Assembly (NCBI GenBank): GCA_050942745.1
Contig: JBMNNX010000273.1
Coordinates: 1 to 8,654 of the forward strand
Origin: UBA10939 sp050942745
GTDB taxonomy: Bacteria > Myxococcota > Myxococcia > Myxococcales > UBA5297
Direction: 5' to 3'
Length of the DNA stretch: 8,654 bases
A program made the translations under genes and the position numbers. Positions 5,234 through 8,654 of this stretch are shown here, piece by piece (positions within the stretch are counted from its first letter, which is position 1; each line of letters opens with the position of its first letter). Below the pieces are notes generated by a model. It ran no database searches. It had not been told where the DNA came from and was given only the letters and a program-made list of their open reading frames with translations.

Positions 5234-7342
5234 CTAGCGTTCGACGATGAAAAACTCGACGCGCCGGTTCAGCCCGCGCCCGCGGGCGGTCAGGTTCGGC
5301 GCGATAGGCCGGGCGTCTCCGTGCCCCTCGGCGACGAGCCGCGAGGCGTCGATGCCGGCCTTGAGCAAGTACTCGACGACGGCCTCGGCGCGCTCCTTCG
5401 AGAGCTTGAGATTCTTCGCCTTGGAGCCGCGGTTGTCGGTGTGGCCCTCGACTCGGATCTTCTTGATGTTCGAGCGCACGATGGCGTCGACCACCTGGTC
5501 GAGGAGCTGGTAGCTGTCGCCGAGGATCTTGGCCTTGCCGGTCGCGAAATGGACCTGCTGCTTGATCTGGATGCGGTCGTCCTTGATGACCACGAGGCGG
5601 CGCTTGGGGATGGGCGAGAGGTCGATCTCGAGGATGGCGACGCCGTCCTCGGGGACCTCGAGCTCCTTGATCTTCGACAAGAAGCCCTCGGCATCGACCG
5701 TCGCGACGTAGCGCCCCTTGGGCAGCCCTATCTCCGAGCCTTCGGCCGCAACCTGCAGCTCGGCGGGCCGCGGGCCGGTGAAGGAGACCTTGCCGGCGAC
5801 CTTCTTCTTGCCGGAGACGAGCGCGACCTTGACCTTGGTGTCCTTGGCCAGCGGCAGCAGCGAGACCTGCAGGGCCGAGACCTTGCCGACCTCGACCTGC
5901 GCCTCGACGACCGCCGGCTTGTAGCCCTCGCGCGCGAAGGCGAGCTGCGCCTTGCCCGCGGGCAGATCGAAGCTGAGGAACTTGCCGCTCTGCGGGTCGC
6001 TCGCGACCGGCGGCAGGCCCGAGCCGGCCATCTCGACGATGACGCCGGGCAGCGGCTTGCCGGTCTTGGCGTCGGTCACCACGCCGGCGACCTTGCCGGT
6101 GTACGAAGGCGGCGCGGTGGCGACCTCGACCTTCTTCTCGACCACGGTGGTCTTCTCGACCAGGCGCACCTCGCCCCGGGCCAGCGGGTCGAAGTTGTAG
6201 CTGATGCCGAAGACGAGGTTGTAGGGAGCGGTCGCCGGGATTCCCTTGGCGACGCGGCGGGCGAGGCCGATGTCCACCGCGGCGAGCAGCGCGACGTCGC
6301 GCAGCGCGGTGACCTTGGCGCCAACCGTGAGCTGGTGCGGCATCGCGCTGCCGGCGCTGACCGGCTGCAGGTCCGGACCGATGAGGTCCTTGGCGCCAAG
6401 CGGATAGCCGAAGCCCCACTCGACGAACGGCGTCGCGTAGGGCAGGGGCGCCTCGAGGCCGAGCGCGAACAGGAGCCGGTCGTGGCGGTGGAGGCCGAGG
6501 GCGAGCTCCTCGGCGGGGCTCGGCTCGTGCGCGGTGACCAGCTCCCCGGTGGTGTCGAGCGCGACGCCGAGGTTCAGGTGGGCGAGCAGCGGCACGCTCG
6601 GGGCGACCGAGCGCACGTCATAGCTGGCCAGCAATCGGGGCGAGAAGCCGAAGGCGTAGCCGCGCAGGTCCTGGGCGCCGACGCCGGGGAAGAGGCCGAG
6701 CCTGAGGTCGCCGCCGAGCGAGAGCCCGCGGACGACCTCGTAGCCGCCCTTGAGGCCGACGACCATGTCGCCCTGCGACTGCATCAGCGGCGGCGATGCC
6801 TTGTTGTTGGTGTTCGCCGAGACCGAATAGGACAGGAAGGCCTCGAGGAAGTCGAGGAAGGCGTAGTCAACCGCGAGGGTGCCGGCGGTGCGCGTGTTGC
6901 GCGCGCCGAGGACCGGGAAGTCCTCGCTCGAGTAGTATTCGCCGACCAGCGACAGGCGCACGACGCCGCGGGGGCCGATGTCGGCCGAGCTGGTCCTGAG
7001 CAGGCCGGTGGCGCCGTTCAGGCCGCTCATCGCGCGGTGGTTCTCGCGCGCCAGCAGGGGCTTGTCCCAGGTGCCGGGGCTGTGCGGTTCGCTGCCGGGC
7101 AGCACGCTTTCTTTGACCTCGGTGCTGGCCGCGGGCGCGCTCTGCGGCGCGCTGGCAGGGGGCGCCGCCGGGGCGGGAGCCATGTCCGAGACCGCGGTCG
7201 TCTCGCGGACCGCGGGGGCGGCGGGCGGGGCGGAGGCGAAGGGGCTCCACTCGGTCTTGGCTTCCGGCTCTTGCGCCAGGCCCGGCAGAGGCAGGCTCGT
7301 GGCGGCGAGCGCGAGCAGAAGGGCGATCCGCGAGCGGTACAT
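5234..7342 (-). CDS. Multidomain OmpA-family outer-membrane protein
   Basis: The 702-residue product has an unusual domain series. Residues 1-24 are a signal peptide (cleavage probably after GLAQ). Residues 25-95 are a Pro/Ala/Ser-rich linker. About 125-385 shows alternating amphipathic strands with aromatic girdles and Gly-rich turns, ending at YNLVFGISYNF, consistent with an outer-membrane beta-barrel. A charged stalk (EKTTVVEKKVEV) follows, then a carboxypeptidase-regulatory-like beta-sandwich at 415-498 (GVVTDAKTGKPLPGV...AREGYKP). A second, PEGA-like module lies at 500-576 (LPKGRYVATVDAEGF). The OmpA C-terminal peptidoglycan-binding domain covers 583-700, with VHFATGKAKI, VEGHTDNRGS (Asp636), LSKERAEAV (Arg651) and NRRVEFF. 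The protein should anchor the outer membrane to the cell wall. The ATG at 7342 has GGAGA (complement of 7351-7355) at 8-nt spacing. It is the first gene of an operon with the downstream lipoprotein. The OmpA domain is certain; the barrel is inferred from the strand pattern. Confidence 0.92.
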   Translation of the reverse strand: MYRSRIALLLALAATSLPLPGLAQEPEAKTEWSPFASAPPAAPAVRETTAVSDMAPAPAAPPASAPQSAPAASTEVKESVLPGSEPHSPGTWDKPLLARENHRAMSGLNGATGLLRTSSADIGPRGVVRLSLVGEYYSSEDFPVLGARNTRTAGTLAVDYAFLDFLEAFLSYSVSANTNNKASPPLMQSQGDMVVGLKGGYEVVRGLSLGGDLRLGLFPGVGAQDLRGYAFGFSPRLLASYDVRSVAPSVPLLAHLNLGVALDTTGELVTAHEPSPAEELALGLHRHDRLLFALGLEAPLPYATPFVEWGFGYPLGAKDLIGPDLQPVSAGSAMPHQLTVGAKVTALRDVALLAAVDIGLARRVAKGIPATAPYNLVFGISYNFDPLARGEVRLVEKTTVVEKKVEVATAPPSYTGKVAGVVTDAKTGKPLPGVIVEMAGSGLPPVASDPQSGKFLSFDLPAGKAQLAFAREGYKPAVVEAQVEVGKVSALQVSLLPLAKDTKVKVALVSGKKKVAGKVSFTGPRPAELQVAAEGSEIGLPKGRYVATVDAEGFLSKIKELEVPEDGVAILEIDLSPIPKRRLVVIKDDRIQIKQQVHFATGKAKILGDSYQLLDQVVDAIVRSNIKKIRVEGHTDNRGSKAKNLKLSKERAEAVVEYLLKAGIDASRLVAEGHGDARPIAPNLTARGRGLNRRVEFFIVER

Positions 7343-7364
7343 GTGTGGTTTCTCCGGGCGTTTC

Positions 7365-7384
7365 GCCTGGTTTCCGGCCCAGGC
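7365..7384 (-). other. Stem-loop in the 5' leader of the OmpA-family gene
   Basis: GCCTGG (7365-7370) and CCAGGC (7379-7384) pair with an 8-nt loop in the minus-strand leader. The element lies between the inferred transcription start (about 7404) and the Shine-Dalgarno at 7351-7355. Outer-membrane protein mRNAs often carry leader structure that affects stability or translation. The stem is short and the role is inferred. Confidence 0.35.
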
Positions 7385-7410
7385 CTTGAGCAGGCTTCAA
7401 GAAAGCCAAC

Positions 7411-7440
7411 ATTATAAGGGAGCGCCCTCCGGGGGGCGAA
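7411..7440 (-). promoter_or_regulatory. Promoter of the OmpA-lipoprotein operon
   Basis: The complement of 7411-7416 is a perfect TATAAT -10. At 18-bp spacing the complement of 7435-7440 is TTCGCC, a weak -35 (3/6). The spacer contains a 16-bp near-palindrome (7423-7438, CGCCCTCC/GGGGGGCG, 7 of 8 positions symmetric). A perfect -10 with a poor -35 and symmetric DNA in the spacer is what one expects of a promoter needing an activator or held by a repressor. Transcription would start near 7404, giving a leader of about 62 nt. Confidence 0.5.
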
Positions 7441-7484
7441 TTGCTTGCCCCGGCAGGTCGGCTCTTGGTGGCTAGCGCTTTTTG

Positions 7485-7494
7485 GGGTATACCC
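7485..7494. promoter_or_regulatory. 10-bp palindrome in the divergent promoter region
   Basis: GGGTATACCC is perfectly symmetric and ends 4 bp before the TTGACA -35 of the HTH-receiver gene. It also lies about 45 bp upstream of the -35 of the OmpA operon. The position suits an operator for autoregulation or shared control. TATACC at 7488-7493 with TTGGTG 17 bp upstream (7465-7470) could alternatively be a second weak plus-strand promoter. A 10-bp dyad can occur by chance. Confidence 0.35.
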
Positions 7495-7498
7495 GCTC

Positions 7499-7527
7499 TT
7501 GACACGGCCACACAGTAAAAGTACGCT
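7499..7527 (+). promoter_or_regulatory. Promoter of the HTH-receiver gene
   Basis: A perfect TTGACA -35 (7499-7504) is followed after exactly 17 bp by TACGCT (7522-7527), which keeps the critical T, A and final T of the -10. Transcription would start near 7534, leaving a short leader of about 25 nt that contains the AAGGA ribosome site at 7547-7551. The promoter is back to back with that of the OmpA operon; the two -10 elements are about 105 bp apart. Confidence 0.55.
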
Positions 7528-7558
7528 CCAGCTGAAAAATTTGAAGAAGGACTCTCCC

Positions 7559-8146
7559 TTGCAAATGTCACGACGCTACTACACCACGTTTGAGGCCAGT
7601 CATTTCCTCGGGGTGAGCCTGCCGACGGTCGTCAATTGGATCAAGGCGAACCGCCTCAAGGCGCACCGCACGCCGGGAGGGCATCGGCGCATCGCTCGCG
7701 ACGAGCTCGCCGCCTTCATCCGCCGGCACGGCATGCCGATGCCGCCGGAGCTCGCCGAAGAGGGAGCGGCTGCGCGGGTCCTCGTGCTGGCTGACCACAA
7801 GAGCCAGGCCGAGCAGCTGATCGCCGTCGCGCGCCGTGCCGGGTTCGAGGTCGAGTCGACGCCAAGCGGCTTTGCCGCGGGGCTGGCCATCGGGCGGTTC
7901 AAGCCCGACATCCTGCTCTTCGACCTTGCCACGGTGGGCGACGACGCCTTCAAGGCAGTCGCCGAGCTGCGAGCCAACGAGGCCACCTCGACGCTGCCGG
8001 CCATCGCCATCGCCGGAGCCCGCGACGAGCGCGCCAAGCGCAAGTCGCAGTCGGCCGGCTTCAACGACTTCATGCAGAAGCCGATCGACGCCGACAATTT
8101 GCAGCGCCGCGTCGAAGACGTGCTGCGCTCGCTCCGGACCGCGTAG
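7559..8146 (+). CDS. Regulator with N-terminal MerR/excisionase-type HTH and C-terminal receiver domain
   Basis: The 195-residue protein has its DNA-binding domain first and receiver second, the reverse of ordinary response regulators. Residues 7-57 are a MerR/excisionase-like winged helix: YTTFEASHFLGVSLPTVVNWIKANRLKAHRTPGGHRRIARDELAAFI, with the classical RTPGGHRR wing. After a short linker, 73-191 form a receiver fold with phosphoacceptor Asp122 (DILLFDLAT) and Lys174 (FMQKPID). The metal-binding acidic pair is reduced to one Asp (LADHKS, Asp79), and the usual Thr/Ser after strand 4 is replaced (IAGA). Phosphorylation is possible but may be weak or replaced by another signal. The TTG at 7559 is chosen because AAGGA (7547-7551) lies 7 nt upstream; the ATG at 7565, 13 nt away, would drop two residues. 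The frame is open further left, but that part precedes the promoter. It is divergent from the OmpA operon, which it may regulate. No kinase is visible nearby. Confidence 0.88.
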   Translation: MQMSRRYYTTFEASHFLGVSLPTVVNWIKANRLKAHRTPGGHRRIARDELAAFIRRHGMPMPPELAEEGAAARVLVLADHKSQAEQLIAVARRAGFEVESTPSGFAAGLAIGRFKPDILLFDLATVGDDAFKAVAELRANEATSTLPAIAIAGARDERAKRKSQSAGFNDFMQKPIDADNLQRRVEDVLRSLRTA

Positions 8147-8319
8147 CAAGCGCGCAGCAGGCCCGAGGGCGAGCCGGCCACCCGGGTTCGTCGGGAGGGC
8201 GGCGGTACGGCCGCTGCCTCGCGAGCTCGGCCTAGACTCAGGCTGACCACCTTCCGGATGGTCGCGCCGAGGTGCCCGGCGCTGACCGCCGGCTCGCTCG
8301 TCCAGCACGCGAGGCGGCT
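8147..8319. other. Intergenic region between HTH-receiver and pseudo-receiver genes
   Basis: This stretch of about 170 bp is GC-rich with small imperfect inverted repeats, but has no hairpin plus T-tract and no clear promoter. TAGACT at 8233-8238 resembles a -10 but lacks a -35 at the right distance. An in-frame stop at 8233-8235 limits how far the next gene could extend leftwards. The two genes could be co-transcribed. Confidence 0.4.
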
Positions 8320-8654
8320 TTGACGACCCACGAGGCGAACGGCCAGATCCTGGTCGTGGGCGACGCGCCTGCGCGCGACGGGTGCGTCCGCGAGCTGGGC
8401 GCCGCGGGCCTCGAGGCCGTCGGTGCGGCGTTCGAAGAGCTGCGCGAGCAGCTCGCCCGGCGGCGGCCCGACGTCCTGCTGGTCGTCGGTGAGCTCGAGC
8501 AGGCGAGCGCCGCGCTGAGCGAGGCAGGAGGCGCGCTCGCCGGCCTGCCGGTGCTCGTGCTCACGAGCCCGACGGCGCCCGGCCGCGCGCTCGGTGGGCT
8601 CGTCGCCCGCTTCGTCGCCCCCGGGGCGCTGCTCGCGCAGGTGGGCGAGGCCCT
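8320..8654 (+). CDS. Start of a protein with a degenerate receiver (pseudo-receiver) domain, cut by the window edge
   Basis: The frame runs open from a TTG at 8320 to the window end, giving 111 residues of an incomplete protein. The start is supported by GAGG at 8311-8314 at 5-nt spacing; a GTG at 8272 in the same frame would add 16 residues but has no clear ribosome site. The alternation of strands and helices matches a receiver fold: GQILVVGDAPARDG (strand 1), PDVLLVVGELE (strand 3), LPVLVLTSP (strand 4), VARFVAPGALL (strand 5). The phosphoacceptor Asp is Val56, and the conserved Lys of the KP motif is Ala100 (FVAP). Only one of the acidic pair remains (Asp15), while Thr82 is kept. It cannot be phosphorylated in the normal way. 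Output domains may follow beyond 8654. It lies 173 bp after the HTH-receiver gene on the same strand. The coding call rests on frame, codon bias and fold pattern. Confidence 0.7.
   Translation, partial: MTTHEANGQILVVGDAPARDGCVRELGAAGLEAVGAAFEELREQLARRRPDVLLVVGELEQASAALSEAGGALAGLPVLVLTSPTAPGRALGGLVARFVAPGALLAQVGEA

Noticed and set aside
5321..7417. 698-residue open frame on the plus strand opposite the OmpA-family gene
   Set aside because: It is a mirror of GC-rich codon bias. The minus strand carries clear OmpA, signal-peptide and beta-sandwich motifs, while the plus-strand product is low-complexity (Asp/Leu/Arg/Gly-rich) with no recognisable domain.
7445..7558. 38-residue N-terminal extension of the HTH-receiver protein
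   Set aside because: It would start upstream of the TTGACA/TACGCT promoter and has no ribosome site. The HTH begins immediately after the 7559/7565 starts.

Overview
The window is GC-rich (roughly two thirds G+C), densely coding DNA. Codon third positions are strongly G/C and GTG/TTG start codons are frequent. Together with the gene content (xseB-ispA-tlyA cluster, stand-alone and atypical receiver proteins, a multidomain OmpA-type outer-membrane protein and a long lipoprotein), this suggests a Gram-negative bacterium of the Myxococcota/deltaproteobacterial type. That placement is inference from style and content; no rRNA or other taxonomic marker is present.

Layout from left to right. (1) 1-123 is non-coding as far as can be seen and holds a perfect 11-bp hairpin just past the end of the first gene. 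(2) 124-585 (minus) encodes a ferritin-like four-helix protein of the DUF2383/PA2169 type. (3) 586-887 is a divergent intergenic region with a good sigma-70-type promoter pointing right and a 10-bp inverted repeat upstream of it. (4) 888-3318 (plus) is a compact housekeeping operon: xseB (exonuclease VII small subunit), a single-domain response regulator, ispA (farnesyl-diphosphate-type synthase) and tlyA (rRNA 2'-O-methyltransferase). The widespread order xseB-ispA-dxs-tlyA is altered here: a receiver gene sits between xseB and ispA, and dxs is missing, so that ispA and tlyA overlap by one base. (5) 3319-3738 lies between convergent genes and is filled by four copies of a 97-bp tandem repeat, each with two palindromes. 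(6) 7342-3739 (minus) is a two-gene envelope operon: a 702-residue OmpA-family protein (signal peptide, Pro/Ala linker, predicted beta-barrel, two beta-sandwich modules, peptidoglycan-binding domain) followed 16 bp later by a 492-residue putative lipoprotein. (7) 7343-7558 is a second divergent promoter region. (8) 7559-8146 (plus) encodes a regulator with a MerR/excisionase-type helix-turn-helix at the N-terminus and a receiver domain at the C-terminus. (9) From 8320 to the window edge runs the start of a protein opening with a receiver-like fold that has lost its phosphorylation residues.

The plus-strand operon combines DNA repair, isoprenoid precursor synthesis and ribosome modification. 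The minus-strand operon builds and decorates the cell envelope. Its promoter is back to back with that of the HTH-receiver regulator, so that regulator is a natural candidate to control both. The most unusual items are the 97-bp palindromic tandem array with a compensatory base-pair change between copies, the SSB-like acidic DEEVPF tip on XseB, the missing dxs with an inserted receiver gene, and the HTH-receiver/pseudo-receiver pair at the right end.
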